64,000 bases of DNA from Tetrahymena thermophila SB210 (GCF_000189635.1 NW_002476433.1:434001-498000), one strand, 5' to 3'; shown: positions 12,652 to 25,494, counted from the stretch's first letter. Numbers and translations: made by a program. The notes: generated by a model not told the origin, from the sequence alone.

Positions 12652-13916
12652 TATTACACAAAAAATAATAAATAACTTAATTTGATTTAATAAAAATTTC
12701 ATAGTAAAATAAAGATAGATATAAATAATTAAATTTGATTCATCATTTTTTTTTGTATGTGAATTATATTTAATAAGAAGATTTTTGCTTGCTAATTTCT
12801 TTAAAATAAGTTTATTTTTTCTATGTTCTATTTTAAAAAAATATTAGTTAATAAATAATTCAAAATAAATTAAAGTTTTATAGAAATATTATTTATGTCA
12901 TTTTTATCTCAAAATTTGAAAATCTTTTGATAATATATTAATTAATCGGTAAAAAAAGTAACATATAGAGACATATTAATAATTTCTGACGCTCTATTTA
13001 AATTTAGTCTTCTTTTTAATATTGATTGTTTTGATTTTTATAGTCCATAAATTACCAAATTACCTCGTAATTTTTAAATTTAATTTAGTATGTTTTGTGC
13101 CTGTTTAAAAATAAAACTTTAGAGTTCATAATACCAATATAAAATTTTATAACCCTAAAATATTTGCAAGCTAAGTTCAAATAAATTACATAATAAAAAT
13201 AATTATTGGATTTTAGAGTAAAGGCGAGATGAGATCATTATCGTTGATCATAATTTAGAATTCATAGAACAAATGTGACACCAATATTCCTGTACCAAGT
13301 TTCTTAAATTTTATGATAAAACTTGAGACGTTAGTTATCTAAAAATGGTTTAATTATTAAATAAAAATTTTAAATATGTTAATAATTTTGTAAATTTTAT
13401 TTTAAATAAAAATTAAAAAATATTTTATGATAAATATATAGAGTAAGTGATATTTTTAAAGAAAAAGCCAATAGTTATTTTATTGATAGGAATGAGGGAA
13501 ACATTAAAAATTAAAAAGGCATTTAACTCTATATCTCTAAGATACTAAAAGTAATACATTAACATATATAGATATATAAGTTTGTAAAATTTAATTAATT
13601 AATTAATTGATTTATTACTTTTTAATTATATTACTTGTTATTAATTTATAAAGTATAATTTTTTTTGGATATTTTTTATTAATAAAGTAAAAATTAATTA
13701 ATGAAAATAACGTGTTTTTAGTAAATTGGTATGTGATTCAATTCAATAAGCAATAAACAGAATTAGGAATTAAATTTTGTTTTAGTAAATAATAAATAAT
13801 TATTTTTGCTAAAAATTATATAAATAGATAGACAGATGCTATATAAATTCAAAATATTTTAACTTTATTTATTATCAAATTTTCATAATATTTGTTATTT
13901 CTTGCTGCCATCGGTA
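12652..13916. other. 3' intergenic between convergent paralogues
   Basis: Gene-free, AT-rich. It separates the 3' ends of the two convergent membrane-protein paralogues. A run of TTAATTAATTAATTAA occurs near 13591. Nothing else is recognised. Confidence 0.5.
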
Positions 13917-15239
13917 TCAAAAATGTTTTAAATATGCCAAAGGTATCATCACTATAAAATTTGCAAGTATACTTAATATTTCTGGAGGGTAATTCTTTTT
14001 TAACTAATCATTTATTTCGTAGGAATTTTACACAAATACATGCTGTAGCATTTATCCAATCCATAAAAACATAAAATAGATTAGTATTTCATGGATTTTT
14101 AAGACTAAAAAGGGTTAAGTGAAAATCATAGATCCTATTACTCCAAAATTAAAAAGAAGCCTAATCAGACAACTCCAATTATAAACATTATAATCAAAAT
14201 CACTAGTGATATCTTTAATGAAATAAATTAAAAAAATAAAGTTAGTGATTTGAACAATTACCAAACTAATAAATAGCACTACTTTTCTTTTTTCACTAAT
14301 CAAATAGATACTAACTAATACCACCGCTAATATTACAAATTAATACGATAAGCAATAACCGAAGTTTACCTTTAGGTACATATAATCTTATTCATCTTAA
14401 ATTATTTCAAAAAATGGCATAATATTGGAAATTAAGCCATCAAAGGGATATTGAAAACCAATCAAAAAAGCTATAGAGAACATTTAGATTAAAAACTTTT
14501 ACTTTTCTTTTTTATTGATTTCATTTTAATTGTTATTATCATATAAAAGAAGACTGTTTGTGCTTTCTACATCATCGATATTAAACTCTTATTCAATTTT
14601 ATCAATATAAGTTTTTTTATAGAGAAAACTAGAGAGTTCAACTATTTTTTCTTTATCTTATTTAAGTCTATAAAATGAAATCGTTTCCTTGCCTTTTTAA
14701 AATATGATAAGCAAAATATTCAGTACTGAGAAACTACCAAAGACATAAGGAGTAATTTCATCAGACTAACTTAAAATATTTAAAATGGTCCAAACATTTG
14801 TATCGAAATTATATTTAGGTTGATAATGGTAAGTTAGCCAGAAAAAATATATCGCTCCTAATCCCATGAAAATCCATGATAAAATGGTAGATTTTCTTTG
14901 ATCACATTTTAATAAATTTTCATTAAAATAAAATGGATAAAGTAAAAAGCAAAAACCACCACTAAACAAGTACCCATAAATTCTGAAGTCGTTAGAAGAG
15001 AATGGAATTATAATCATCATCAAAATGTAGAGAAATTCAGCAAATAAGAGAATAAGATTCCTTGAAATGAGTTTGTAGAAAGATAAAGTCAAGATATATC
15101 CAGCAAAAAAAGTTCCAGTGTATTTGTAAAAAAGTGTATTTGTATAATTACTCATTAACATAAAAGAGTAGCCTGCTTTGATCATACCAACAAGAATGAT
15201 GAATATTCTAGATAAAACTAAAAAGTTAGGTTTAAACAT
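13917..15239 (-). CDS. multi-pass membrane protein, family unknown (copy 2)
   Basis: Single exon, 440 codons plus TGA (13917-13919), ATG at 15239. It is a paralogue of the plus-strand gene at 11317 along its whole length: MFKPNFLVLSRIFIILVGMIKAGYS, LYILMMIIIPFSSNDFRIYG, ITPYVFGSFSVLN, a hydrophilic middle containing QEFNIDDVESTNSLLLYD, and C-terminal helices including VLKIHEILIYFMFLWIG. It has the same predicted topology of about ten to twelve helices. The C-terminus differs from copy 1 and ends ...AYLKHF. The pair arose by an inverted duplication. Function unknown. Confidence 0.8.
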
Positions 15240-16120
15240 AGCTTAAATTCTTTTTTTATACTTTTGTAATATTATTAACTTAAATTTATTATTAAGTATT
15301 TAAAATAAAAATTGCGATCACTATTTAAATAAAATTATACTTTCTTTATTTTTTATAAATAATAGCAAATTTATTTATTAAGAGACCTGGTCAGGTATTT
15401 ATTAACTTATCAAATTAACAATAAAATTTGATTAGATTTGACCTATGAAATAGATAAAAATATTTAATACTTGAAATTGAAATGCTGATCAGAGATTTAA
15501 TTAAGATTAATGTAAACATTAAACCTTTTTATCTATCAGATTATATAAGATGAGATATATAAATATTCCTGCATAATTATGGTATATTTTTTAAGATAGT
15601 ATAAACAAATATTACTTAAACGAATTATTTTCTTGTGGATAACGTGATAAGAGAATAAATTACTGAAAAATATTTAATTTGTATTAGAAAAAAAATTACT
15701 ATTTTAATCTTGGCATTTAAACCTATTGTAAAATTGTAAATTTAATTGTTACTTTTTATATTTGCTTTACATGTAGCACTTATATGTTTTAAATTATTTT
15801 GAACGCTAAAAATAATAATTGTATTCCTGTATCTGCTGTTAATAAAGGAAATGGATTAAAATTAATTATTATATTTTGATTATTTTTAAATAGAATAAAT
15901 AAATAAATTACTTTTTAAAATTAGATGTTTATTTAATAATATTTATTGTAAACTATAATCCATCAAAAATTAAATTTGAAAAGATAAAATTAATTTTTAA
16001 GAAAAATAAATATGATAAATATGTGAATAAAATTTATGAGATAGATTAAATTAAAAAAATATACAGTGGTTTTATGAAAGAATATTTATTGTAACGTTAA
16101 TTTAGATAAATATATTAATT
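15240..16120. other. intergenic, no gene seen
   Basis: AT-rich gene-free DNA. It holds the upstream region of membrane-protein copy 2 and the 3' flank of the cap-binding protein gene. No RNA gene or repeat is recognised. Confidence 0.5.
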
Positions 16121-19100
16121 TCAGATTCTATAGCTTTGAATAACATTCTATGGAATATTTTTAAATGAGCTAAATTAACTTTGATAAGTATTTTCCCAAT
16201 CTACAAATTTTTTATACTTTCTGTAAAAGTACAAGAAATAGGTGTCGTATTGCTTATCTTTTATCTCATCTGCTGTGACTTCGCTAAATATAGATTCAAA
16301 TTGGCTGAATATAATTTCAAGCAGTTCGGTTAATTGTTGTTTAGCCTTTTCTAATTTTTAAGAGAGTGTTTCAACTTCTCCTGCTTTTTCTTCTTCGTCT
16401 TGTCCTTGATATATATTTGAATTAACTTCTTCTGTGTAGTTGTGGAATGTATCAAAAATATTAAAAGTGATTCTTCTCAAGAAGAGCCAGAGTTGATGAA
16501 CTTATCTTACAGATGCAGAGGAAGCTTTCAGCTCTTTTAAGTGTTCGAAGATGGAAGAAGCAACAATTTATGGTGTAATAAAATTGTTAGAGATAAATTT
16601 CTTCAAATAATGTTCAAGATTTGATGAGTTATTCTACCAGAATAATAGGAGAGTGTTTACAAGAGCGTTTTAAAAGACTTCTCCGTGTTCTTCTAATAAC
16701 TTTTTCAACAAAGGAGCATATCTGTCATACAAGATTTTTAAGTGAGTGAAAGTCTCACAAGATCTGAAAAATAAGCATTCCAAGAAAACACTGATAACAA
16801 AATTTTTCTTTTCATTTTCATCTTCACCTTCATCGTCAATTCCTTCTTTCAAAGCCTCGTTGATTTCTTCGCCCATTTCTTCATGAGTTTTCTTTTGAAC
16901 TAAAAGTTCCATGAATCTTTGAGCTAAAGGATCTTGCTAATATTTAGTTTTGATAATCTCTTTAACTTAGATAGGGGTAAGGAATTATAGTAAAATGTTA
17001 GCAGGAGTTTCGTCTTAGCCGTTGCTTCCCTTCAAAGCATTTTCAACTTTTTCTCTGCCACAAAGTAAACACAATTTGTAAATTATATCTCTCCATAAGA
17101 GAACTTAAGGATTGACTGATGAAGCAATTTCTTACTTAGAAACAGCCAAAGTAATTCTTTCCCATGGGAATGATAAATGAGTTTCACTTAAAACATGGCT
17201 TATGAACTCAGCCAAACTCTCCACAGAATCAGCTGTATATTCATTTAAATGGCGGTAAACTTCATTAAAAGCATCATAAATAATATCTGCACTTTCATCT
17301 TTCTTCAAAGAATGCAATGTATTTGCCAATGAACTAATTGTATGTAAATGAAAATTAAATTAATCTAAATTATTTTTTTCTAATAAACAAATAAAAAAGA
17401 AAGAAAGAAAGTAATTGCATCCATTTTATTTTGGAGAAATATTTTCTTATAATAAAAAAAAGCTTTAATTTGTATTTTGCTCAAACACACTTTCTAATTC
17501 TGAAAGATAAAAAGACAATTACATTACTTCTTTCAAATAAATCATAAATCAAAATTATTTACCTGAAATATAAAACTCTAGAAGCTATTTGATCTTCAAG
17601 AGTGCCATTTTTGCTTCTCACACTTTCGACAAATAACAAATCGACAAATGAATTAAAAATAAATTCAGCTTCTTATTTCTAAGTTTAAGTTTCTTCTCCA
17701 CACATTCTTACAAGCATTTTAATTTACTCAAATAAATTTTTTTTAGATTGTCTAAAAAGTTAAATAGTTTATAAACTGTTTTCATGGAAAATTAGTCTTT
17801 CTGTTGTGATTCCATATAATTTTCTTGGGCTTTTCTTTTTACTGCTTTTTTTAATAGTACTTTGATTAGATTTTTTAGATTTTTTTGGTTTAGAACCTCT
17901 TCCTCCATCTTCCTCTTCATCATCATAGTCTTCTTCTTCATCTAATTCTTCTTCAATTTCTTCTTCCTCTTCGCCTTCTTCATCAGCTCTTTATTGCTCT
18001 TCTTCTTCTCTCAGACGCTCTATTTCCTCATCATATTTTAAGATTGTGCTGCTGAATAAAGGAGATTAATAAACACACTTAGAGCTGTTTCTGTTCTTAA
18101 ATTCTACAATAAAAGAAAATTCTGGCTATTCAATATTCTTTAAGTCATTTGAAAACTGTAAATATGGTCTCTTTAAAGAAGGATGTTGATCTTAATTGAC
18201 ATCGACTGTCTCATTAGAGCTAGAAGAATGCTTTTTAGACTTTTCTAAATCACGCAAGATGCTTAGCCACAACATTTACAATCTATCATAATCTTTGTCT
18301 TTATTATATTTATTCTTGAATATCTAGATATAAGAAGTATCTCTTTTCTTCATTAAGTTTTGTATTTCTTTAATAATTTGTTCATATTCATGGCCCATTT
18401 TTTTCATCAAGTACTCTTAAACATATCCCAAACTTCCTACAACAATAGAAAGATAATATTCTCTTTCTTCTTAATTTTCTAGCTACTTACATTGATCTAG
18501 TATTTAAACAACTAATTATCTGTAATTAAATCCATTAACAACACCAATGTTCATGAGTTCTCCCAAAAATATCAAAATGTTCTTAGACTTAATTCTTTCA
18601 CCTATTTTTATTTATCAATTGAATTATTTTAAATTTATCTATTCATAATAATTGAAAATATAAATTGTCATAAGAAAAAATCTTTTTTTTTAAAAGAACT
18701 TTAGTATCAAACAAAGATGAGTTTGATTGAAATGATTTTTAAATTTATTGTTGGTGTTAAAAAAAGTCTTAGTTTCTTTGTATTTTATTTTTATTGTTGA
18801 ATTTCAATTTTATTTGTTTCAATCTAGATCATTTAATAGGAAATTTAATGAAATAGATGACAATAAAAATGAGTCAATAATTATAATATGAAATTGCTTC
18901 TTTACCATTATCAAGACTCTTTTGGAACTAGTCAGTGATTCTTTTAAGTAGTTCATCAAAAATACTCTTAGACTTTAAGAAAACTAAAGAAAGTACGGTT
19001 GCATAAACTGCTTGCTTAAATGACAAAAGGGATACTGAATCAACGAAATATCTGATTAGTACATCTTTGTATTCTACTTTTTCGGGTTTTTGGGCATATT

Positions 19101-19320
19101 CAATAATTTAATCAGCCAACTTTCTTATTGACAACACAAATGTTTTAGGGCTATCTTCACAAACTCTAACAACTAAAATCTTAATTCTGTCGTTTTCAGA
19201 TAGCTTTGCTTTATTCTTTCTTATTTAATCTTCGAATTACTCTGATGTAGTTTCGATCTTGCTGAATTTGCTTTGCTATGTTTCCTATTTAGATTCCGAT
19301 TAAGTGACTTGCTAGCTCAT
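16121..19320 (-). CDS. NCBP1: nuclear cap-binding protein subunit 1 (CBP80) homologue
   Basis: Three exons on the minus strand: 19320-18906, 18601-17563 and 17333-16121; introns are 304 and 229 bases with GT..AG ends, and exon phases (1, 2) close exactly on the TGA at 16121-16123, giving 888 residues. CBP80 is the helical large subunit of the nuclear cap-binding complex, which with CBP20 binds m7G caps and guides splicing, export and pioneer translation. Recognisable features are the N-terminal MIF4G-like helices (IRKLADQIIEYA, ILIFLGELMNIGVVNG), the segment EFISHVLSETHLSFPWERI that parallels the family's HHLSNFQFRWSWEDW, and the C-terminal helical repeat (LLLFWQNNSSNLEHYLKKFI, ASSIFEHLKEL). 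Length fits yeast (861) and human (790). A long acidic, then Lys/Ser-rich insert, lies near residues 250-310. The assignment is by structure and motif, not by search. Confidence 0.82.
17334..17562 (-). other. intron 2 of the cap-binding protein gene, with possible 9-base microexon
   Basis: The intron starts GTAAATAATT and ends CAATTAG on the minus strand. Inside it a second GT..AG pair could set off a 9-base exon (AATTAGAAA, about 17481-17489) flanked by CTTTCAG and GTGTGTTTG; including it adds three in-frame residues. Both readings keep the frame, so the single-intron model is only the simpler choice. Confidence 0.6.
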
Positions 19321-20350
19321 GAGATATGATCAATTCTTTTTCTATTATTAATTTAAATATTTATTTATTGAGTGTTTGCTTAGTTGCTTGCTTGCTTGCT
19401 GGTTGAGTTAGGTATTCTGAAGATTTTAAATATGTAAAAATTGGATTTAATTGAGTTTATCCTTTTCAAATAATAAATATATCTTTATTTACCTTTATTG
19501 CTAATAAACTTTTATATTAAATCTTATTAACTCTTATCTATAAAAACAAAAAATTTAGATTTTGTTTTGATCTACCGCAAAATTTAAAAAATTAAATAAT
19601 TGCAACCATATGGAAATATATAGGACACTACATTAATCATTCTTTTTTTGATGCAGCTAGATGCAAATCTGAATATAAACACCAAATACATATCTTTTCT
19701 TTTAACTACTTTTCACTTTGTAATTATAATTTATGCACAAAACCAGCAACCCAAAAATAATTAAATCAATATTTATTTGTGCTTATGTTTTTCTATAAAA
19801 ATTAATGTTTTATTTAATAATTATTTTTAATAATATTTTTTTATCTTATTAAAGTAAACAAACAAATAAATAATAAATTATTGTTATTTTAAATCGAAAA
19901 TTTTATTGAAAATTGAAAACAAATTGTTAACTTTGATAAATTAAATAAATTTCTATTTGCATAGAACATGTTTTATTTAAAAAAAAATATTTTCACTATT
20001 TCTTCTCACTTTAATTAAGTTAATCTTAAATTTTAATACAAAAAAGTAAAAATAATTGTGTAAAATAATGAAAAATTAATATTTTGTGTTTGTGATACTT
20101 GATACGTTGATATATACTAAATGAAAACAATTATTTTCAATTAGAAATTCCTTTCAATTATTTTCTTTTTATTTTAAAAAAGGAATGATTAAATAAATTA
20201 ATTAAGAAAATTTTTAAATTTTGCATGAAAATTTTGTTTAATTTAAAGAGAATAAATATATTTGTTTTCTTTTGAAAGTAAATCAAAATAAAAATATTCT
20301 AATACACTGTTTAATCAAAAGTATTTTTTATTATTTATTGCTAATCCAGG

Positions 20351-20398
20351 TATTGAAATTCCGCTGACTGGATACTTAATGTCAGCGGAATTTCAATA
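20351..20398. repeat. perfect 18-bp inverted repeat (hairpin), 12-base loop
   Basis: Arm 20351-20368 (TATTGAAATTCCGCTGAC) and its exact reverse complement at 20381-20398 enclose a 12-base loop. It is markedly richer in GC than its surroundings and lies far from any CDS. It could be a non-coding RNA hairpin, a cruciform-forming site, or the relic of a small mobile element. Confidence 0.75.
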
Positions 20399-20630
20399 AG
20401 ATTTTATTTAAAATTTGAAAGCTAAGTAGCCTTCTTGCTTTTTTTATTTTAATTTGTCAGAATTTATCAGATCTACCTGTGATTTTATTAAAAAGAAAGG
20501 CCTTTTAATTTTTTGTGAAAAATTAATTTTTTTGCTTTAAATTCATAAAATTTGATTAAGATTTTTAAATTGAGAAAAAAGAAAGAAATAGAAGGTTTAG
20601 ACACTTTTTTCATTCAAATATGAATGAAGC

Positions 20631-20664
20631 GCAAAACATTCTTTTTTTACATAGAATGTTTTCG
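20631..20664. repeat. 10-bp inverted repeat, 10-base loop
   Basis: AAAACATTCT at 20633-20642 is the reverse complement of AGAATGTTTT at 20653-20662; flanking GC/CG bases can extend the stem with a bulge. A shorter palindrome, CATTCA..TGAATG, lies just upstream at about 20611-20626. This is the weakest of three hairpins in this stretch. Confidence 0.45.
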
Positions 20665-20830
20665 AAAATGTGTAAGAAAAATTTATTTACCCTTAGTCTT
20701 CATTTTTTACCTTCAAAATTTGACAAAAGGTTTTCAATTTTCAAAAAAAATTTTCAAAATTTAATAAAAATAGGTTTATAAAAAAAATTAAAAAATAGAA
20801 AGTGTAAAATTAGCTTTAAATCATAAAAAT

Positions 20831-20880
20831 TAAATGAAATATCACGATCTGTACCTACTCAGTTCGTGATATTTTAATTA
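20831..20880. repeat. 11-bp inverted repeat extendable to a ~50-base hairpin
   Basis: AAATATCACGA (20837-20847) pairs perfectly with TCGTGATATTT (20864-20874). Outward pairing continues to 20831/20880 with one wobble and one mismatch. It lies about 350 bases upstream of the B-box gene start. Confidence 0.55.
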
Positions 20881-21235
20881 CAGGATTAGCTATACTTCTA
20901 TAAACATATTTAAAATTGAGAATTATCGATATTCTAAAAAATATTATTTTTTTAATTATACTCAACCACAACAAACAAACAAAGCAAACATATTAGAATG
21001 TTGTTATTTTTAAAAATATGATTATTTTCAAATTTATCTTGTTTCTTTCTTGCTTGCATATTTGTTAGTATATTCAATTAGTTATTTTGTGTATTTTTGA
21101 TTTTATTCTAAAATTAAAATGGGAATACTCAGTTTATAGCTTTTTAAAATAAAGAAAATATTAATAATAAATAGACTTATTAATTAATTAATAGTAAAAA
21201 AGATACATTTGAATAAAAATACAAACTTATAAAAA

Positions 21236-23159
21236 ATGGATATAAATTAATTGATGAATAATCAATAAGGCAACTCATTTGACATTAGTGAGGTCCCAAT
21301 TAATTAAACGCAAAGAATGAAAAATTAGGCAATGTAGTTAGAATAGTAGCAATAGCAATTGTAGTTACTTGATTATTAAAAAAATTAAGATTAGTTTGCT
21401 GAAAATTATGTGAACTAAAATAATATTTAAATGATACAAAATCTTCCAGATTAGCCTATCATTCCAGAAAATTTTGTGAATCAAGTAAATTAAAATATTT
21501 AACCAAGGTTTATGTCTCAAAATGCTAACTTATAATAACATAATTTTAAATCATACTCCTCATAAAAGTTTAATTTTGCTTAGCAAAGTGCTCCCTTTAA
21601 TTTTGTGAGAAATCCAATTGAATAATAATAAATGTAAATGCAAAATGCTTACCCAAATATGATATACTAGAATTATTAGGTTCAATAGCCTTAGGAATAT
21701 GGATACCTTATATGTAGATAGCACGATAATTCTAAAGTGACCTTTATTTGTTTCTGTACAAATTGTTAGGAGTATAGCAGATTCGTTTGTTCATAATGCA
21801 TAAAAAGAAAATATCATTCATAGCACCTGGATTAATTAATGCCTATTGAGGAGCTTTAAAGTTTAAACGATGAAGATTTCTTACATTAAGTTGGTACTGT
21901 AGATTCACAATTAGAAGAAATCAAAAAAAAAGGTGAATCATTTTATGATGAAAATCTAGAAGACATAGAACACTAACTAGGAATTTTAGAAAATGATTTT
22001 AATTAAATGTTTAAATAAACGCGTAAAAACATTCTCGTACAAATCTCAGAAAATAACAGTAATTAGAGTGAAGAAATGTCTAAATCGCTCCATAAAATTT
22101 AAGAAATGTATTGCTGTGGTAAATTAAAGAAGAATATTTCAGAATTTATAGAGAGTCATTAACTTCAAGACTAAAGGATTAAGCTAGAAGATGTTATAAA
22201 AAGCTATGCCACAATCTACAATTCTGTAAATTATTCAAATTTTTTTCTCTTAAAATATTATTAAATACCGAAGATGATCATATTTTAATTTCCAAAGATT
22301 TTCAAAATTAAAAACCATTTGTTAAATATATTTTTTTGGTATATTTTGTTTTGAGTTTCTATTATCTGTTAGATAATTTAGGATAGAGTACAATAAATAT
22401 TTCTAAAAATTTTTAAAATATGAGACAATTTCTAATTTTGTATAAATAATAGAATTAATTATTAGAAGATTTGCTGCCTAAAAAGAAGTTGTAGGTTAAT
22501 ATTGGTAAATTAGAATAGGTAAACTAAAAACTCTCAGAAGCAATAGCTATAATGTCTGAAGTCACAACTTCTTTGAATGAAATATAATTAAAGTTTTAAC
22601 CATCTTGCTTTGGAGATTCTAACTAATATTTAAGAATCCAGAATAATGGATTGACAGTAATATTTGCATAAATTTACATAAATACTAAAATATATTTATT
22701 TACTTAAAGATAAAAAGCTTGACTTAGGATATCGCAGTAGCTTTTACTTAGAAAGCACTAGTCCCCAGTCAAACATATAACATCTAAATTAAAGTCTTAG
22801 AAGGGGATATTTCAACTCACATTTGTTGGGGAGTTTTACTAGTTAAAGAAAAGTATGTTAAAGACACTCAAAATTTGGTTTGGCTTACCTCTGAAAAGGG
22901 TGTATTTTGTTGCTTTGATGGTGATTGTAACCAAACACCTAACTCTCTTAAGTCAGAAACCGAAGTTTCATAGAAACTTGAGTGCCCAGAATTCAGTATT
23001 GCTTTCAATTAGCAAAATAAAATATTTAAAATTGTGAGTAAAAATTAGAAATTTAACTATACACTAAAAGATTCTAAACATATTATTGAAAATGAAAAAT
23101 ACTACTTAGGTCTTGCTCTTTTTAAGGATTTAAAAATAAGCATAAAGGTTGATTTATGA
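21236..23159 (+). CDS. B-box zinc-finger / coiled-coil (TRIM-like) protein
   Basis: Three exons, 21236-22225, 22387-22656 and 22710-23159, with introns of 161 and 53 bases in phase 0; total 569 residues ending at TGA 23157-23159. The first ~155 residues are Gln/Asn-rich and disordered. A B-box-type zinc-binding motif follows: C161-x2-H164, C175-x2-C178, C186-x2-C189, H194-x3-H198. Next come helices likely to form a coiled coil (LEEIKKKGESFYDENLEDIEHQLG onward, across exon 2 with LPKKKLQVNIGKLEQVNQKLSEA). The C-terminal ~170 residues are beta-rich with YNIQIKVLEGDISTHICWGVLL and YYLGLALFKDLKISIKVDL; I cannot name that domain. There is no RING at the N-terminus. The likely role is a scaffold or ubiquitin-pathway adaptor, which is inference. 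Exon 2's acceptor (GGATAG) was chosen because it alone keeps the frame; an alternative acceptor would need another donor. Confidence 0.75.
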
Positions 23160-23489
23160 GTGATAATATTAATAAATTTATATTCTTTGTGTCTTTCAAT
23201 TAAATTTTTATTTTTAGACTGAAATATTAATTATTCACGATCTAATATTTTTTTGTTTTGTTTTTACATGTTTTTTTGAATACCACTCCCTCCACCTATC
23301 ACCTAAGGATGTAAGGAGGGAAAATAAGAAAACCTATCTTTAATATATTTAATTTCAATATTCTAATTTCTCGGAAATAATATTTGTGCTATCAAAAACC
23401 TTTTTATGATTCAAACTTTATCACACTTGTTTAATTTAAGCCAAAAATTAATAAAATTAAGATCAAATAAGAAGCAAAAAAGAAAGAAG
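23160..23489. other. short intergenic with small GC-rich stem
   Basis: 330 bases between the B-box gene and the first PARG-like gene. A 7-bp inverted repeat (TCCCTCC at about 23287-23293, GGAGGGA at about 23315-23321) encloses about 21 bases. It could take part in 3'-end formation, but no other support is seen. Confidence 0.4.
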
Positions 23490-25494
23490 ATGGAGGAAGA
23501 ACTAAACGAAAAATATGTAATTTTTTATAAGTTAAATAGCGTGTGTTTTTAAGTGTTATTTTATTAAATAATAGTAAAGCCAATATGCTTTAGATACTTC
23601 TTATGAAGTTATTGATATCTCAAATAATAAGACACAATAAGTAAAAAATTTCGAAATTACCAAAAACAAATTTGATACTAAAATGGATATTGAAAATCAG
23701 AAGACACAATAACCAGATTTTACAGAGAAATAAAATGGTCTTTCAGTTAAATATCAAGAAAGCAATCTCTACAATAACTATGGTTTGCCATAAGCTAAAT
23801 AGGTTTAATTGAATATGGAATAGACTCTTTATTAAAAAGAATAATAACCAATTTAAAGCGCATCCAATCAATAAAATTTAAATATTAAAACTACAGCAGT
23901 TATTGAAAATAAGTTTTTAGAGTAGTAAAATATATTGAACTAAAATACTATTTTAGATACTGTAACTAAATTAGATGGAGATTAAAACAAAAATAAAGAA
24001 AAAACTAATACTAATATTGAAAAAAAAAGCGAAAATGAGTAATTACTAAATAAATTAGCTTAGAATAAAGATTATTCATAAATAAATTATGGAATTTTTA
24101 AAAATTATAATTATATAAATTATTAAACAGATTAAAAATTAGATTAGTTTTACTCCTAAAATTAACAAAAATAATAGGAATATACATATTCTGAAAAATA
24201 AAAAGAGTAATATTTGAATGCATAAGAAATAAAGTTCTAAGATTTTAAAAATCAAAATATTTATGATGATAAATAACCACCATAAGCAATCGAATAATTA
24301 GAATAGCTAGTTAAAGAATAATAGGTCTTCAGCGATTAAGGAAAAAGCTAAACTAATTAAGGCAACATTTTTACAAAAATATTTAATAAAAAAAGCGATT
24401 TTCCTAATTAATTATATAATCCAACTATTATTAATAAATGCAACCCATTGAATACAAATATCAAAAATAAAATATAAAATCCCAATTTATCAATTAAAAT
24501 CGAAGATATTATTAAATATGCTCCTCTTAAACAATTTAGCATTTCTATAAAACAAACTATATACAACAAACTAATCTAAAGTTTGAGTGATGAAGATAAA
24601 AAATAAGAATTGCATATTTTAAGATGTGTAAAAGATATTGATCTTCCTAAGAATAAATTATGTGAAGAATTATTAAAAACTGAATTAAAATAATAGTAAG
24701 ATACTTTCTCTTATTTTAAACCTCCCCATGATGAATGTCATTGGTATTTAAACTTTGCAGACAATAAGCTGTTCGGTTTTTATACATCAGCCCTCTATGC
24801 TTAAGATGAGTTACAATGCACAGAAATGCCTATGCTTGCACATGTGAAAGAATACTTGGAAACCTAAAGATCTGTTCCTAATCTAAAACCTAGAACTTAG
24901 GAAAAAGATGAGCCAACACCTGTCTTAATAGTAAATGTTCCTCGTATTGGAACTATTGACATTAATCCTGATTAAAAATACAGACAAGGTCTTTATGGAA
25001 ACAATTTTAGATAGCTCAAAGAATAGGATTTACCTTAAAAATTAACAATATTTGAGAAAGAAAATTTAGTTTACACAAATATAATAGCCATGTCAGCTAT
25101 CGGGTATGGAAACGGGTAATATACTAAAGATTAAATAATATTTACACTGTATACAGCTTACAAAGCTTTCAGATAAGCTTTAGAAATCACTAATTTATAC
25201 TATCCTAATTAAAAGTGTGTTATTCATACAGGAAATTGGGGATGTGGAGCTTTTGGCAATAATTACCAATTGATTGCAATTTTGCAAATTTTAGCAGCAA
25301 ATCTAGCAGGAGTAGATAAAATGTATTATCACACTTTCAGTTAACATGGAACTGATTAATTTAATATAGGATAAGCAATTTATTACTAGATAATATAAAA
25401 TTTAGCTTCTAATAAAGGTGAAGTAAAAATAAGTAAAATTATTGAAGAAATATAAAAAAAAAAATTTGTTTGGGGTTAATCAGATGGAAATTGA
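23490..25494 (+). CDS. PARG-like (poly(ADP-ribose) glycohydrolase family) protein, diverged loop, copy 1
   Basis: Two exons: 23490-23516 (MEEELNEKY) and 23575-25494, joined by a 58-base intron; 648 residues, TGA at 25492-25494. Residues 1-~300 are Gln/Asn/Lys-rich and disordered. The C-terminal ~300 residues match the PARG macrodomain fold: NFADNKLFG (402-410), YTSALYAQDELQ with Q419-D420-E421 at the place of the family's QEE, then TGNWGCGAFGNN (561-572) and ILAANLAGVDKMYYHTF. The family hydrolyses ribose-ribose bonds in poly(ADP-ribose), with the last Glu of QEE as catalytic acid. Aligned without gaps, the diphosphate-binding GGG is F-G-F here, so ordinary PARG activity is doubtful. It ends in WGQSDGN, as does its paralogue at 29649. 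It is convergent with the tubulin-ligase-like gene. The superfamily call is firm; enzymatic activity is uncertain. Confidence 0.85.

Larger units (their letters stand above)
19321..21235. other. long divergent intergenic region with several hairpins
   Basis: Upstream of both the cap-binding protein gene (minus) and the B-box gene (plus). It has a TTGC simple repeat near 19382-19401 and, between 20351 and 20880, three inverted repeats annotated separately. No reading frame of note is present. Confidence 0.6.

Noticed and set aside
20030-20110. Search for telomeric GGGGTT repeats or rDNA-like sequence in gene-free stretches
   Set aside because: None found here or elsewhere in the window; the region is simply AT-rich.
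22855-23037. 60-residue frame within the B-box gene
   Set aside because: Standard-code frame shifted relative to exon 3, which continues the B-box protein in phase.
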